A DNA stretch of 64,000 nucleotides, taken from the NCBI RefSeq assembly GCF_020511155.1, contig NZ_CP041216.1, forward strand, positions 1,116,001 to 1,180,000. The letters run 5' to 3'. A program made the position numbers and the translations under genes. The stretch comes from Shewanella glacialimarina (GTDB taxonomy: Bacteria > Pseudomonadota > Gammaproteobacteria > Enterobacterales > Shewanellaceae). The notes beneath the pieces are model-generated. The model searched no databases. It had not been told where the DNA came from and worked only from the letters and a program-made list of their open reading frames with translations. Each line of letters starts with the position of its first letter. Position 1 is the stretch's first letter. Positions 24,145 through 34,630 of the stretch are shown here, piece by piece.

Positions 24145-26613
24145 ATGAAAGTGATGAAGTTTGGTGGTACGTCGTTAGCAAATTGGCCTCGTTTTTTAAT
24201 GGCGGCTGATATTATCGCTGAGTCTTCTAAGGCTGAACCAGTCGCTACGGTCCTTTCTGCGCCCGCAACAATTACAAATGCATTGTTGGAAATGGTTGAT
24301 TTAGCGGTAGAGGGAAAATCTTACCAAGCGGTTGTTGACCATATCAATCATGTTTTTAATCACTTATATACCCAAGCGAGTGAAACCTTGTTGTCTGTAG
24401 CTCAACAGGAATTACTAAAACAGAAACTCAACATGCAAATGCAGCAATGGAAGTCTAAGTTAGAAGGAATATCCTTGCTAGGCGAGTGCCCGGACTCAGT
24501 CAGGGCTGCTATTGTTGTTTCTGGCGAGCGTTTATCCGCAGCGTTAATGGAGCAAGTGATGTTGGCTAAAAACATTACTGCCGCGCAGTTGGACCCAGTT
24601 GCATTGTTTCTTGCCCATGGGCAGCCTTTAGAGTCTGTAGTCGATATTAATGTCAGTAAACCTCGGTTTGCAGTATTACCGTTAAGTGAATACAGAGTGT
24701 GGGTTATGCCAGGTTTTACTGCCGCAGATGCTCATGGAAAAATTGTGACCTTAGGGCGTAATGGTTCTGATTATTCTGCTGCCGTGTTAGCCGCTTGTTT
24801 AGATGCATCTAGTTGTGAAATTTGGACCGATGTGGATGGTGTTTATAACACAGATCCCCGTGCGGTTACAGATGCTAAGCTATTGTCTCAGTTGAGTTAT
24901 CAAGAGGCGATGGAGCTATCGTATTTTGGTGCCAAAGTATTGCACCCTAAAACTATCGCTCCAATTGCGCAGTATCATATTCCTTGCTATATCAAAAACA
25001 GTTTTAATCCATCAGCACCCGGTACATTGGTATCGAACGATGAAGATCAAACTGGTTTACAAGTTAAAGCCATTTCAAATCTTGATGATCAGACTATGTT
25101 TAACGTATCTGGGCCAGGTATGAAGGGGATGGTTGGGATGGCCAGTCGTACGTTAGCAGCCATTTCACGCAGTGGCATTTCGGTATCATTGATCACCCAA
25201 AGCTCATCTGAATACAGTATCAGCTTTTGTGTTGGAACCCGTGACGCAGCGAAAGCGAAATGGGCTCTAGAACAAGAATTTGAATTAGAAATAAAATCCG
25301 AATTACTTGAGCCTATTGAGTTGCGCCAAGGTTTAGCTATCGTGTCCTTAATTGGTGATGGCATGAAAACGCATAAAGGAGTGGCGGCTAAGTTCTTCAG
25401 CGCGTTAGCTAAGGCAAGCGTTAATATTATAGCAATCGCTCAGGGGTCGTCAGAGCGCTCTATTTCAACCGTTATCCAGCAAAGTAAAACCAAACATGCT
25501 ATCAGTGCTTGTCATCAGGCTTTCTTTGATGTGCAGCAATACGTTGATGTGTTCTTAGTCGGTGCGGGTAATGTGGGCGCAGGATTGCTTGAACAAATAA
25601 AACAACAAAATGACATGCTAAAAGAGCAGCACATCAGCATTCGAGTATGCGGTATTGCTAACTCACGTCAAATGCTACTGGACAGTAATGGAATTGAATT
25701 ATCTAACTGGCAAGGCTTAATGACTGATAATGCTCAACCCTATGATTTAAATAATTTATTACTATGGGGGCAAGCGCAACAATTACTCAACCCAGTCTTA
25801 GTCGATTGTACCTCAAGTGAAGCGGTTTCAGACCGTTATTTAGATGTCATGAATGCTGGATTTCACGTGGTCACGCCAAACAAAAAAGCCAATACCCGTG
25901 ATTATGCATTTTATCAAGCATTACGCAAAGTGAGTTTAGAGCAACGTCGTCAATTTTTATATGAAACCACGGTTGGTGCAGGTTTACCCGTTATTGATAA
26001 CCTGAAAAAGTTGTTATGCGCGGGTGATAAACTGCATAAATTTAATGGTATTTTATCAGGATCGTTATCGTATATTTTCGGGATGCTCGATGAGGGAATG
26101 AGTTTATCGCAAGCCACATCAATTGCCCGTGATAAATGTTTCACAGAACCTGATCCTCGCGATGATTTAAGTGGAATGGATGTTGCTCGTAAGGTGCTTA
26201 TTTTAGCCCGTGAAGTTGGCTTGCCCTTAGAGCTTAGCGATATTAACATTGAATCTGTATTACCTACTGATTTTGATGATAGCGGTGATGTTGAGACATT
26301 TATGGCCAACTTATCCCGTCTTGATGCACAAGTATCTTCAAGAGTGTCTAATGCTAAAGCGCAGGGAAAGGTGCTGCGTTATGTTGGTCAAATTGATCAA
26401 GGTAAGTGTTATGTTCGCATTATTGAAGTTGATGCGACCGATCCTTTATATAGTGTCAAAGGTGGTGAAAATGCGCTGGCTTTTTACAGTCGCTACTACC
26501 AACCCATTCCATTTGTTTTACGTGGCTATGGTGCGGGTACTGATGTGACTGCAGCAGGTGTGTTCGCCGACGTACTTAGAACCCTTAACTGGACACGTGA
26601 GGTGGGTTTGTAA
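24145..26613 (+). CDS. thrA: Bifunctional aspartokinase I/homoserine dehydrogenase I
   Basis: ThrA phosphorylates aspartate and, in its second half, reduces aspartate semialdehyde to homoserine. It is feedback-inhibited by threonine. The start at 24145 ([13 protein letters not shown]) has GGAG eight bases upstream and gives 822 residues against 820 in E. coli. An ATG eight codons earlier is less likely. The order is aspartokinase (to about 290), two ACT-like regulatory modules (about 310-450), then homoserine dehydrogenase with the NAD site [14 protein letters not shown] and the C-terminal [14 protein letters not shown]. The stop overlaps the thrB ATG. Confidence 0.96.
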   Translation: MKVMKFGGTSLANWPRFLMAADIIAESSKAEPVATVLSAPATITNALLEMVDLAVEGKSYQAVVDHINHVFNHLYTQASETLLSVAQQELLKQKLNMQMQQWKSKLEGISLLGECPDSVRAAIVVSGERLSAALMEQVMLAKNITAAQLDPVALFLAHGQPLESVVDINVSKPRFAVLPLSEYRVWVMPGFTAADAHGKIVTLGRNGSDYSAAVLAACLDASSCEIWTDVDGVYNTDPRAVTDAKLLSQLSYQEAMELSYFGAKVLHPKTIAPIAQYHIPCYIKNSFNPSAPGTLVSNDEDQTGLQVKAISNLDDQTMFNVSGPGMKGMVGMASRTLAAISRSGISVSLITQSSSEYSISFCVGTRDAAKAKWALEQEFELEIKSELLEPIELRQGLAIVSLIGDGMKTHKGVAAKFFSALAKASVNIIAIAQGSSERSISTVIQQSKTKHAISACHQAFFDVQQYVDVFLVGAGNVGAGLLEQIKQQNDMLKEQHISIRVCGIANSRQMLLDSNGIELSNWQGLMTDNAQPYDLNNLLLWGQAQQLLNPVLVDCTSSEAVSDRYLDVMNAGFHVVTPNKKANTRDYAFYQALRKVSLEQRRQFLYETTVGAGLPVIDNLKKLLCAGDKLHKFNGILSGSLSYIFGMLDEGMSLSQATSIARDKCFTEPDPRDDLSGMDVARKVLILAREVGLPLELSDINIESVLPTDFDDSGDVETFMANLSRLDAQVSSRVSNAKAQGKVLRYVGQIDQGKCYVRIIEVDATDPLYSVKGGENALAFYSRYYQPIPFVLRGYGAGTDVTAAGVFADVLRTLNWTREVGL

Positions 26614-27563
26614 TGAATAGCATTAATCAAGCTCAACTGAGTGTTTATGCGCCAGCATCTATGGGGAATGTAGGTGTAGGTTTCGATTTATTAGGTGCTG
26701 CGTTAGCGCCTATTGATGGTAGCCTTCTGGGCGATAAAGTTACTATTAGCGGTATTGAAAGCGGCGTTGAATTTGCTCAGGTAGGACCTTGGGCGCATAA
26801 ATTACCAACGGATTTGAAAGACAATATCGTTTATCAGTGTGCCGTTTTTTTTCTTGATAAACTACAACGTCAAGATGGCGTTAAACTCATTTTAGAGAAA
26901 AACTTACCCGTTGGTAGTGGGTTAGGTTCGAGTGCTAGCTCTGTAGTTGCTGCGCTGTATGCACTAAATGAATATTTTGAACAACCATTTGATCAACAAG
27001 CTTTGCTATTGTTAATGGGCGAGTTTGAAGGACAAATCTCAGGTAGTGTGCATTATGATAACGTTGCCCCCTGTTACTTAGGTGGCATGCAACTAATGCT
27101 TAATACCGCCGATAAGGTTTGTGCGGCGATACCGAGTTTTAAGCAATGGTATTGGGTGGTGGCTTATCCTGGTATTTCATTATCGACCGCTAAAATGCGC
27201 GCATTGTTACCCGCTCAATATGATAAAGCGGTGGCGATTGATTTTGGTCGTTATTTAAGTGCTTTTGTACATGCTAGTTATCAACAAGATGCTGCTATGG
27301 CAATTGAAGTGCTCAAGGATGTACTTGCTGAGCCTTATCGCGCGGCAGCTATTCCTGGCTACCTTGATGCTAGAGAAGCTCTAGCGCAACAAGGAATGCT
27401 GACTACGGGGATTTCAGGCAGCGGACCAACATTATTTAGCGTCACCGATTCATTAGAAAAAGCTCAGCAGGCTAAAACCTGGCTAGAGCAACATTATGTG
27501 ACAGAGCAAGGTGGTTTTGCCCATGTATGTCAATTAGATGAACAAGGTACTCGACGCGTTTAG
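26613..27563 (+). CDS. thrB: Homoserine kinase
   Basis: ThrB phosphorylates homoserine. The 316-residue GHMP-kinase has the N-terminal VYAPASMGNVGVGFD motif, the ATP loop LPVGSGLGSSASSVVAAL and the C-terminal GISGSGPTLFSV. E. coli ThrB has 310 residues. Its ATG overlaps the thrA stop (TAATG), so translation is probably coupled. Confidence 0.97.
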   Translation: MNSINQAQLSVYAPASMGNVGVGFDLLGAALAPIDGSLLGDKVTISGIESGVEFAQVGPWAHKLPTDLKDNIVYQCAVFFLDKLQRQDGVKLILEKNLPVGSGLGSSASSVVAALYALNEYFEQPFDQQALLLLMGEFEGQISGSVHYDNVAPCYLGGMQLMLNTADKVCAAIPSFKQWYWVVAYPGISLSTAKMRALLPAQYDKAVAIDFGRYLSAFVHASYQQDAAMAIEVLKDVLAEPYRAAAIPGYLDAREALAQQGMLTTGISGSGPTLFSVTDSLEKAQQAKTWLEQHYVTEQGGFAHVCQLDEQGTRRV

Positions 27564-27600
27564 TATCGAAACAAAATTTTCAATTTAATAGGTAGTGGTA

Positions 27601-28884
27601 ATGGAATTATATAATTTAAAACATCCTTCGCAGGAAGTTAATTTTAGTCAGGCTGTTCAATTAGGGCTAGGTAAAGATAGAGGGTTGTTTTTCCCTAAAA
27701 CGATCCCTGTGTTAGATGATATTGACAGTTTACTTGATATGCCATTTGCGCAGCGTAGTAAACTTGTTTTAGGCGCTTGGTTAGCGGATGAATTAGGACA
27801 AGATAATGTTGACGCGTTTGTTGATAACGCATTTACCTTTGAGGCTCCCCTAAAAGAAGTTGATTTTCATCGCAGCTGTTTAGAGCTTTTTCATGGTCCT
27901 ACACTGGCGTTTAAAGATTTTGGTGCACGTTTTATGGCCCAATGTATCAATTTATTATCAGGCGATAAAGGGTTAACTATTCTGACAGCAACCTCTGGTG
28001 ACACAGGCGCTGCTGTGGCGGATGCATTTTATGGTTTAGATAAAGTACAAGTCGTGGTGATGTATCCAAAGGGAAAAATCAGTGAGCTACAAGAGAAAAT
28101 GTTCACTACTTTAGGCAAGAATATCCACACAGTGGCGGTTAATTCTGATTTTGATGCTTGCCAGCATTTAGTGAAGCAGGCCTTTGATGATGAAGAGGTC
28201 AGAGAAGGTTTAGCGCTAAACTCTGCAAATTCAATCAATATAAGCCGTTTATTGGCGCAAATTTGTTATTACTTTGAAGCCATCGCCCAAGCTAAAAAAG
28301 CTGGACATGAAAACTTTGTGGTATCAGTCCCTAGTGGCAACTTTGGAAATTTAACGGCAGGTTTATTTGCTAAAGCGATGGGCTTGCCAATAAAGCGATT
28401 TATTGCAGCAACCAATAGCAACGATACCGTGCCCCGTTACTTACAAAATGGTGACTGGGCACCACATGATACCGTTGCAACTATATCAAATGCGATGGAT
28501 GTGTCAGAGCCGAGTAATTGGCCCCGCGTTGAAGCTATTTGTGAGCAAATGGGCTGGCCACTTTCTGATATTACTGGCTTAGCATTAAATGAATTGCAAA
28601 CCTCTGAAGCGCTTAAAAATCTATATCAATTGGGCTATCAATCAGAGCCGCATGCTGCTATTGCAGCTCAAGGTTTACGTCAATTATTGGCTAAAGATGA
28701 GTATGGGATATTTTTAGGTACAGCGCATCCTGCAAAATTTAAGGATGTGGTGGATAGAGAGTTACAAGTTGACTTACCTTTACCACCTGAACTTGAAGCT
28801 GTCGTCAATAAAACTATTTTATCTGTTGAGTTAGATGCTGATTTTGCTCAGTTAAAGTCACATTTATTTAGTACCCTTAGATAG
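27601..28884 (+). CDS. thrC: Threonine synthase
   Basis: ThrC converts O-phosphohomoserine to threonine with PLP. The start at ATG 27601 (MELYNLKHPSQEV) has AGG eight bases upstream. A GTG two codons earlier is the only alternative. The 427 residues show the PLP-lysine region HGPTLAFKDFGARFM, the ATSGDTGAAV loop and PSGNFGN, all typical of the E. coli-type enzyme (428 residues). It is the last gene of the thr operon. Confidence 0.97.
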   Translation: MELYNLKHPSQEVNFSQAVQLGLGKDRGLFFPKTIPVLDDIDSLLDMPFAQRSKLVLGAWLADELGQDNVDAFVDNAFTFEAPLKEVDFHRSCLELFHGPTLAFKDFGARFMAQCINLLSGDKGLTILTATSGDTGAAVADAFYGLDKVQVVVMYPKGKISELQEKMFTTLGKNIHTVAVNSDFDACQHLVKQAFDDEEVREGLALNSANSINISRLLAQICYYFEAIAQAKKAGHENFVVSVPSGNFGNLTAGLFAKAMGLPIKRFIAATNSNDTVPRYLQNGDWAPHDTVATISNAMDVSEPSNWPRVEAICEQMGWPLSDITGLALNELQTSEALKNLYQLGYQSEPHAAIAAQGLRQLLAKDEYGIFLGTAHPAKFKDVVDRELQVDLPLPPELEAVVNKTILSVELDADFAQLKSHLFSTLR

Positions 28885-28930
28885 TGTATTTTTAGATATT
28901 TAAAGCTGATTTAATTATCAAATTAGCAGG

Positions 28931-28965
28931 AAAACTAAAGCACCTTATTAGGTGCTTTAGTTTTT
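28931..28965 (+). terminator. Terminator of the thr operon
   Basis: Long stem of CTAAAGCACCT / AGGTGCTTTAG with a TATT loop and T5 tail. Confidence 0.85.
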
Positions 28966-29084
28966 CTGAAACTGCTAGCTTGTTAATTATCTGGAATATG
29001 ATCTTTGTCATAACTAATTTATATCATTGTAGTAGATTGGAAGTTAATAGGATATTGACTACAATTTGAGTAAGTGAGATAGAC

Positions 29085-29651
29085 ATGACGGAGAAGACGA
29101 TGCTTAAGCGATTAATGCGTGATCACCAACACATAGCCATTTTATTGAATATACTCACCAACAAAAATGCCCGTTTAGCCGAGGGTGAAGCTGTTAACTT
29201 TAATCTTGTGAGAGATATTGTTGAGTATATGCAGGGATATGCAGAACACAGTCATCATCCAGTAGAAGACATCACTTATCATTATTATGCCCAAAAAATG
29301 TCTGTACCTAATAGCGATCAGCTTCGTGATGAGCATGAGCGGTTAGCTCAAGTCTCCGGTTCTTTGATGTACAGTTTAAATATGATCCTCTCCGATATTG
29401 TGGTTTCAAGAGAAAAGTTGATCAATGATTTAGCTAACTACATCAAGTTACAACTTGAACACATGCAGTTTGAAGAAACGGAGGTTTTCCCTCACTTTGC
29501 TAAAGCATTAGATGCTAGTGATTGGCAAAAAATTGAGCATTTATGCCATAAAAAACTGGTTGTGGACCCACTATTTAGCCAAAACGATAACGTAATTTTT
29601 GAAGAACTTCGACAGTATATTGTGAAGTCAGATAAAAAAATAAATATCTAA
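29085..29651 (+). CDS. Hemerythrin-like (HHE domain) protein
   Basis: A 188-residue all-helical protein with the metal-binding histidine/acid pattern of hemerythrin domains: RDHQHI near 13-18, HSHHPVEDITYHYY near 55-68, DEHERL near 82-87 and QLEHMQFEETEVFPHF near 125-140. Such proteins bind a di-iron centre and are tied to O2, NO or iron handling and repair of iron-sulfur proteins. No signal peptide is present, so it is cytoplasmic. It is a single gene with its own terminator. The specific role is not clear. Confidence 0.85.
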   Translation: MTEKTMLKRLMRDHQHIAILLNILTNKNARLAEGEAVNFNLVRDIVEYMQGYAEHSHHPVEDITYHYYAQKMSVPNSDQLRDEHERLAQVSGSLMYSLNMILSDIVVSREKLINDLANYIKLQLEHMQFEETEVFPHFAKALDASDWQKIEHLCHKKLVVDPLFSQNDNVIFEELRQYIVKSDKKINI

Positions 29652-29676
29652 CATTATAAATGTTATCAGTATGATC

Positions 29677-29703
29677 AAAAAGAGCACCCTAGGTGCTCTT
29701 TTA
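29677..29703. terminator. Bidirectional terminator between the hemerythrin-like and DUF3545-type genes
   Basis: Stem AAAAGAGCACC / GGTGCTCTTTT with a CTA loop. T tracts occur on both strands. Confidence 0.85.
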
Positions 29704-29746
29704 TTATATTGCTATTTAATGAATAAATATTCACAGCTACTAATAT

Positions 29747-29932
29747 CTATAACACTAAAGTATTGGCATCAAATTCAAAAGAATCATCAATATCTTGTAA
29801 TTCTTTTAGTAAGCGTTGCTTATCCTTAATTGCCTCAATCTCTCGCCATTTACGCTTTTTATTAGATCCTTTGGAACGGCTTGGTCTTTCAACAACTTCG
29901 TCTAACGCACCACCATAGTCTAAACGATCCAT
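29747..29932 (-). CDS. Small DUF3545-like protein
   Basis: A 61-residue basic/acidic protein with KKRKWREIEAIKDKQRLLKEL in the middle (two cut pieces: KKRKWREIEAIKD and KQRLLKEL) and an acidic C-terminus. The pattern is familiar from small conserved proteins of Shewanella and Vibrio annotated as DUF3545. It has AAGGGAGG-like purines shortly before its ATG. No function is known, and the helical, charged composition suggests a nucleic-acid or protein-binding role at most. Confidence 0.72.
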   Translation of the reverse strand: MDRLDYGGALDEVVERPSRSKGSNKKRKWREIEAIKDKQRLLKELQDIDDSFEFDANTLVL

Positions 29933-30096
29933 GGTAACCTCCCTTGTTATTATGATGTCTCTATGCGAATAAGTATCATATTTCTATTGTAGGGTGCAAC
30001 TTTTATGTTTCAATTGTGTTAAGCGAAGGTGAAGTTTTGATGAAGCTATTGAACCATAATTGGCATGATGTGCTGAATAGAGTGGTGGTAGACTAA

Positions 30097-30125
30097 TAAA
30101 AAGCCAGCTTACGCTGGCTTTTTTA
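30097..30125 (-). terminator. Terminator of tal-pgi
   Basis: Stem AGCCAGC / GCTGGCT with a TTAC loop and T-rich tails. It lies just after the pgi stop on the minus strand. Confidence 0.85.
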
Positions 30126-30129
30126 GTGA

Positions 30130-31764
30130 TTAAATCTGCCCTTGACGATACAAATTGATTAAGGAATTACTGGAACAATCTAATTCATTTGCATTCTGAT
30201 CAGCTCCAATCCGGTCGAGTACATCGTTACCGAGTAATTTACCTAATTCAACTCCCCATTGGTCAAAGGAGTTAATCTGCCAAATGACACCTTGAACAAA
30301 TGTTCTGTGCTCATATAAAGCAATTAAAGCACCTAAGGTTTGAGGGGTTAATTTGTCCATTAATAAAGTGTTGCTGGGTTTGTTACCAGACATTACTTTG
30401 TGTTTAGCAATAAGCTGTTTTTGAGCATCATCAAGCTTGCTTGTGCTCATTTCGGCTAACGCTTCTTCGTATGTACGACCTTGCATCAGTGCCTGGGTTT
30501 GGCCAAAGCAGTTTGATGCCAGTTGATTGTGATGCTCACCAAGCGGATTATGACTTTGTAATGGCATGATAAAGTCAGCAGGAATAAGTGCAGTACCTTG
30601 ATGCAATAGCTGATGGTATGCATGTTGCCCATTGGTGCCTTCGCCGCCCCAAATAACAGGACCTGTGCTGTAATCAACAGTTTGCCCTTCTAAAGTGACC
30701 GACTTGCCGTTGCTTTCCATATCAAGTTGCTGGAAATAAGCAGGTAAACCACGTAAATAGTGATCATAAGTTAAAATGACATGGGACTGTGCACTATGAA
30801 AATTACTATATAACACAGATAGCATTCCCATAATGATTGGCATGTTTTGTTCTAGCGGTGCTTGCTGAAAATGTTGGTCCATGTCGAAGGCACCGGATAA
30901 TAATTGTTTAAAATTATCCATACCCACAATCAGTGCTATTGGTAAACCAATCGCTGACCATAAAGAATAGCGGCCACCGACCCAATCCCACATAGGGAAA
31001 ATATTGCCGGCATCCATACCAAACTCAGTCGCTTTAGCGACATTTGAGGTAACAGCAACAAAGTGCTGGGCAACGTCGCTCTGTGATGCTCCTTGTGCTA
31101 AAAACCACTCTTTTGCACTTAGGGTATTAGTGAGCGTTTCTTGCGTGCTAAACGACTTTGATGACATGACAAATAACGTTGTCTCAGCGTTCAGCCCCTT
31201 CAATTTCTCACAAATCGATGTTGCATCCACATTGGCAACAAAATGACAATTTAGTTCTTTCCAATAAGGTCTTAACGCCTGAGTCACTATTTTCGGGCCT
31301 AGAAAAGACCCGCCAATACCAATACTAATGATATCTGTAATCGCTTTTCCTGTGTAGCCTTTCCATTGACCACTTTGTACTTGTTCAACAAACTTAGCCA
31401 TCTTGGTAAGAGTTTGCTGTACTTCAGGAACAATGTTTTTTCCGTCAGCTTGAATATCTTGGTCAGCCATACTGCGAAGTGCGGTGTGAAGTACTGCACG
31501 TTGCTCAGTATTGTTGATAATGTCACCGGAAAACATTGCGGTGATTTTATCTTGTAGCTGCGCCTCATTAGCAAGTTTAAATAACAACGCCAAGGTTTCT
31601 TTATCAGCACGGTTTTTTGAGTAATCTAGCAGTAAACCACAGCTTTTTAGGTGCATTGAGTTAAAACGTTGCTCATCTTGACTAAATAGCTCACGCATAT
31701 GAGGCAGCGCGGCTGCATTACTGATTAACTGTCGCCATGTAGATGATTGTGTTAATTGAGTCAT
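30130..31764 (-). CDS. pgi: Glucose-6-phosphate isomerase
   Basis: Pgi interconverts glucose 6-phosphate and fructose 6-phosphate. The 544-residue protein carries the family signatures [23 protein letters not shown], the [17 protein letters not shown] motif and the C-terminal [15 protein letters not shown]. coli Pgi has 549 residues. It is 17 bp downstream of tal on the same strand with AAGGAG before the ATG, so tal-pgi is an operon. Confidence 0.98.
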   Translation of the reverse strand: MTQLTQSSTWRQLISNAAALPHMRELFSQDEQRFNSMHLKSCGLLLDYSKNRADKETLALLFKLANEAQLQDKITAMFSGDIINNTEQRAVLHTALRSMADQDIQADGKNIVPEVQQTLTKMAKFVEQVQSGQWKGYTGKAITDIISIGIGGSFLGPKIVTQALRPYWKELNCHFVANVDATSICEKLKGLNAETTLFVMSSKSFSTQETLTNTLSAKEWFLAQGASQSDVAQHFVAVTSNVAKATEFGMDAGNIFPMWDWVGGRYSLWSAIGLPIALIVGMDNFKQLLSGAFDMDQHFQQAPLEQNMPIIMGMLSVLYSNFHSAQSHVILTYDHYLRGLPAYFQQLDMESNGKSVTLEGQTVDYSTGPVIWGGEGTNGQHAYHQLLHQGTALIPADFIMPLQSHNPLGEHHNQLASNCFGQTQALMQGRTYEEALAEMSTSKLDDAQKQLIAKHKVMSGNKPSNTLLMDKLTPQTLGALIALYEHRTFVQGVIWQINSFDQWGVELGKLLGNDVLDRIGADQNANELDCSSNSLINLYRQGQI

Positions 31765-31781
31765 TAATTCACACTCCTTGT

Positions 31782-32735
31782 TTAGCTTAATTTCTCTTTT
31801 AGCATGACCTCAAGTTTACCTTGGTCAATCGCAAAGTTACGAATACCTTCAGCGAGTTTATCAACTGCCATTGGATCTTCGTTAAATGCCCAACGGAACT
31901 CTGTTTCAGTTAGCGGAGTAGGAGCGGTTGATGATGCAGCTACCGCTTTAAGTTTCTCTGTAACAAGGATATCAGTATTGGCTAACTCTTCTAATAGAGC
32001 GGGTCCAATGGTTAAGCGATCGCAACCTGCTAATTCGATAATCTCACCGATATTACGAAAACTGGCTCCCATTACTACTGTGTTAAAGCCGTGTTGTTTG
32101 TAGTAATCATAGATTTCAGTAACCGAAATAACCCCAGGATCTGTTTCAGCAGTGTAATCTTTACCGGTATCTTTCTTGTACCAGTCAAGAATACGGCCTA
32201 CAAAAGGAGAAATAAGATAAACACCGGCTTCTGCACAAGCTCTTGCTTGAGCGAAGCTAAATAATAGTGTCAGATTACAGTTAATACCTTGCTGCTCTAA
32301 CTCTTTGGCTGCACATATACCTTCCCAGGTCGACGCTAGCTTAATTAAGATACGTGACTTATCAATGCCAGCGTCTTTATAAAGCTTGATTAACTTATGG
32401 GCTTTATCGATAGATTTCTGCTTATCGAATGATAGACGAGCATCGACTTCTGTTGAAATACGACCCGGTACTAATTTTAATATCTCTATTCCGATATTTA
32501 CCGCTAGTTTATCGCCAGCATCTTCGATTTGCTGTGCTTGACTATTACTTTGGGTTTTAGCCCAAGCAATAGCATTATCAATTAGAGAGGCATATTCAGG
32601 AATTTGCGCAGCTTTCAAAATCAACGATGGGTTGGTTGTAGCATCTTCTGGTTGATAGCGTTTGATTGCTTCAATGTCACCGGTGTCTGCGACAATAGTA
32701 GTGAATGACTTGAGTTGAGCGAGTGCGTTGGCCAT
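31782..32735 (-). CDS. tal: Transaldolase
   Basis: Transaldolase moves a three-carbon unit from sedoheptulose 7-phosphate to glyceraldehyde 3-phosphate in the pentose phosphate pathway. The 317-residue protein has the [10 protein letters not shown] motif near the N-terminus and the Schiff-base lysine in [12 protein letters not shown] (near 132). E. coli TalB has 317 residues. It is the first gene of tal-pgi, with a HexR-like palindrome about 75 bp upstream. Confidence 0.98.
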   Translation of the reverse strand: MANALAQLKSFTTIVADTGDIEAIKRYQPEDATTNPSLILKAAQIPEYASLIDNAIAWAKTQSNSQAQQIEDAGDKLAVNIGIEILKLVPGRISTEVDARLSFDKQKSIDKAHKLIKLYKDAGIDKSRILIKLASTWEGICAAKELEQQGINCNLTLLFSFAQARACAEAGVYLISPFVGRILDWYKKDTGKDYTAETDPGVISVTEIYDYYKQHGFNTVVMGASFRNIGEIIELAGCDRLTIGPALLEELANTDILVTEKLKAVAASSTAPTPLTETEFRWAFNEDPMAVDKLAEGIRNFAIDQGKLEVMLKEKLS

Positions 32736-32810
32736 GTAACGTTTCCTCTCGATAAAAAATAGTTATTTTACTTCCTTTATTAAACGCGATTTTACTCTTT
32801 ATTCCAACGT

Positions 32811-32831
32811 TTTGGTAAAAAAATTACCAAA
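32811..32831. promoter_or_regulatory. HexR-like palindrome upstream of tal-pgi
   Basis: Inverted repeat TTTGGTAA-N5-TTACCAAA. Its central 15 bases on the minus strand (GGTAATTTTTTTACC) resemble the HexR site pattern TGTAAT-N3-ATTACA as I recall it for Shewanella. It lies 76 bp before the tal start. Confidence 0.55.
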
Positions 32832-32976
32832 TACCACACTGTTTTGCTCATTTTTTGTTTTTTATTGTTGTTAAATTCCGATTTGAGTGCAAATTTATGT
32901 TTATTTAATTGAGTGATGAAAATAGAATTATGACTAATAGTAGATGTTTAGAGAAGTTTACTATTGTTCAGTAAAT

Positions 32977-33006
32977 AAAAAAGCCGCTGATATCAGCGGC
33001 TTTTTC
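32977..33006. terminator. Terminator downstream of the OmpA-like gene
   Basis: Stem AAAAAGCCGCTGA / TCAGCGGCTTTTT with a TA centre. Confidence 0.85.
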
Positions 33007-33027
33007 TTGAAAGCGATTTGTATTAAA

Positions 33028-34146
33028 TTATTTTAATACAGCACGTTTTTCGGTACCAGTAACGATAGCTTCAATACGACGGTTTCGTCTATGAGCTTCA
33101 GCAGTGTTACCTTCAACTACAGGCTTAGTTACACCATAACCCATAGATTTAATACGGTTTGCACTGATGCCGTATTTCGATGTAAGGGCATTAGCAACTG
33201 AACTCGCACGACGGTCAGATAAAGCCATGTTATATGCTGGTTTACCTACGTTTGACGCATGGCCTTCAACAATAACCGTATGCTCTGGGTTTTTCTTCAT
33301 GTAGTTAGCTAATTTCTCTAGATCAGAGAATGAAGCTTGATTAATTACTGCAGAATCATTAGCGAATAAGATGCCACCTAAGTCATGCTTAGTTGTCGCT
33401 AATTCATATACTGTACAGCCAGTTGCATCCACTTTGTGGTTACTTGGTGTATTAGGACATTTGTCTAAACGATCAACAACGCCATCAGAATCAGAGTCAG
33501 CATCGGCAGCAACAACTACTACTGGTGCAACAACAGCTGCAACAGGTGCCGCTTTTACTGAACCAAAACGGTAGCTTAACTCAAGACCCCAGTAGTTACT
33601 TTCCATAGAAAGTGTGTTCCACTTTTCTTCGTCTAAGTTTTCGTAACGACGGTATTTAGCTGCTAGCTTTAAGTTGTCAGTGAAGTTATAACCAATACCT
33701 GCGCCAATATATGGTGCAATACCATTGTCGCTATAATACTCAGTATCCCACTGTTTTTTGTTAGAGATAAGATAGTTCATGGCACCAGCTTCAGCTGATA
33801 AAGACCATTTGTTTGCAAATGGGTAAAATGCAACTAAACCTAAAGACATACCACGAGCACCAACATCGTTTAACTTGTTGCTGTAGTCAGTCCATTCGGC
33901 ACGGCCTAGGTCGCGATAACCTAATTCCACACCAAAATAATCATTGAATAAATATCCGCCGAATACATCCCACGCATATGGGTCATCTTCGCCACATACT
34001 TTCATGGTTTTTTGATCACAGTTTGGCTCGTAGTTATTTACGCCTAAACCGCCACCAACGTACCAAGGTGTTAATTCTTCAGCAGCTGAAGCTGCAAAAG
34101 GTAACATTGAGGTCAGTAATACTACTTTTAATATGTTCTTCATCAT
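33028..34146 (-). CDS. OmpA/OprF-like outer membrane protein
   Basis: A 372-residue protein of three parts: a signal peptide (to about ASAAEE, 20-22), an eight-stranded OmpA-type beta-barrel (WYVGGGLGVNNYE to GLELSYRFG, about 27-195), and a C-terminal peptidoglycan-binding OmpA domain (HDLGGILFANDSAVI, VEGHASNVGKPAYNMALSDRRA, GYGVTKPV, RRIEAI). An Ala/Val hinge and one thrombospondin type-3 calcium-binding repeat (DADSDSDGVVDRLDKCPNTP) join them, as in OprF. It anchors the outer membrane to the cell wall. The initial MM leaves a one-codon ambiguity. Confidence 0.9.
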   Translation of the reverse strand: MMKNILKVVLLTSMLPFAASAAEELTPWYVGGGLGVNNYEPNCDQKTMKVCGEDDPYAWDVFGGYLFNDYFGVELGYRDLGRAEWTDYSNKLNDVGARGMSLGLVAFYPFANKWSLSAEAGAMNYLISNKKQWDTEYYSDNGIAPYIGAGIGYNFTDNLKLAAKYRRYENLDEEKWNTLSMESNYWGLELSYRFGSVKAAPVAAVVAPVVVVAADADSDSDGVVDRLDKCPNTPSNHKVDATGCTVYELATTKHDLGGILFANDSAVINQASFSDLEKLANYMKKNPEHTVIVEGHASNVGKPAYNMALSDRRASSVANALTSKYGISANRIKSMGYGVTKPVVEGNTAEAHRRNRRIEAIVTGTEKRAVLK

Positions 34147-34523
34147 TTATAAGTCCATTGTTATTAATACTTCACCAATATACCGGTCTCATGTTTTTGC
34201 AAGTCGAATCGGTATTGCCAACACTTATTGTGGTGAGTCTTATCTGTATTAGTTGACGAGGCGGATTATGGGAGTAAAAACTATCAATTGCCAGTGACAA
34301 TGGAGTATTTATTGTCTTATTTTGCAAATAAATTGTCATTTATTTATTGACAAAATGATTTTGTGTAAGTTTTTTTAATTGTTTATTGGTTGTGTTTTTG
34401 TATGCAAATTCAGTTGGATATCCCACGAGAACTGGACTGGATGATGCGTTATTCAAGATGGTAAACATTTTTACGCCTTTTTAGGATAAAAATATCAGAT
34501 TATTGGCATTTAGCTGTGGAAAT
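34147..34523. other. Long upstream region of the OmpA-like gene
   Basis: About 375 AT-rich bases with no reading frame. It holds the candidate promoter at 34325-34353. If that is used, the mRNA has a leader of about 170 nt, which could hold regulatory structure or a small-RNA target. Nothing more specific was seen. Confidence 0.4.
34325..34353 (-). promoter_or_regulatory. Candidate promoter of the OmpA-like gene
   Basis: On the minus strand TTGTCA, a 17-bp spacer and TATTTG. The -35 hexamer is also one arm of an inverted repeat (TTGTCA ... TGACAA) that could be an operator. Confidence 0.35.
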
Positions 34524-34556
34524 AAAAAATGCGCCCCAAAAAAAGCGCATTGTTTA
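34524..34556 (-). terminator. Terminator of the phosphoketolase gene
   Basis: Stem ATGCGC / GCGCAT with T-rich tail on the minus strand. Confidence 0.6.
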
Positions 34557-34630
34557 TTGTAGTTTTATAGCATCACATTACTAGATTATTTGTTAATAAA
34601 TAGTATTAGACTTTATTCATAGGCTCAATG

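Noticed and set aside
25950..26309. Minus-strand reading frame of 119 codons inside thrA
   Set aside because: Shadow of the homoserine dehydrogenase domain of ThrA.
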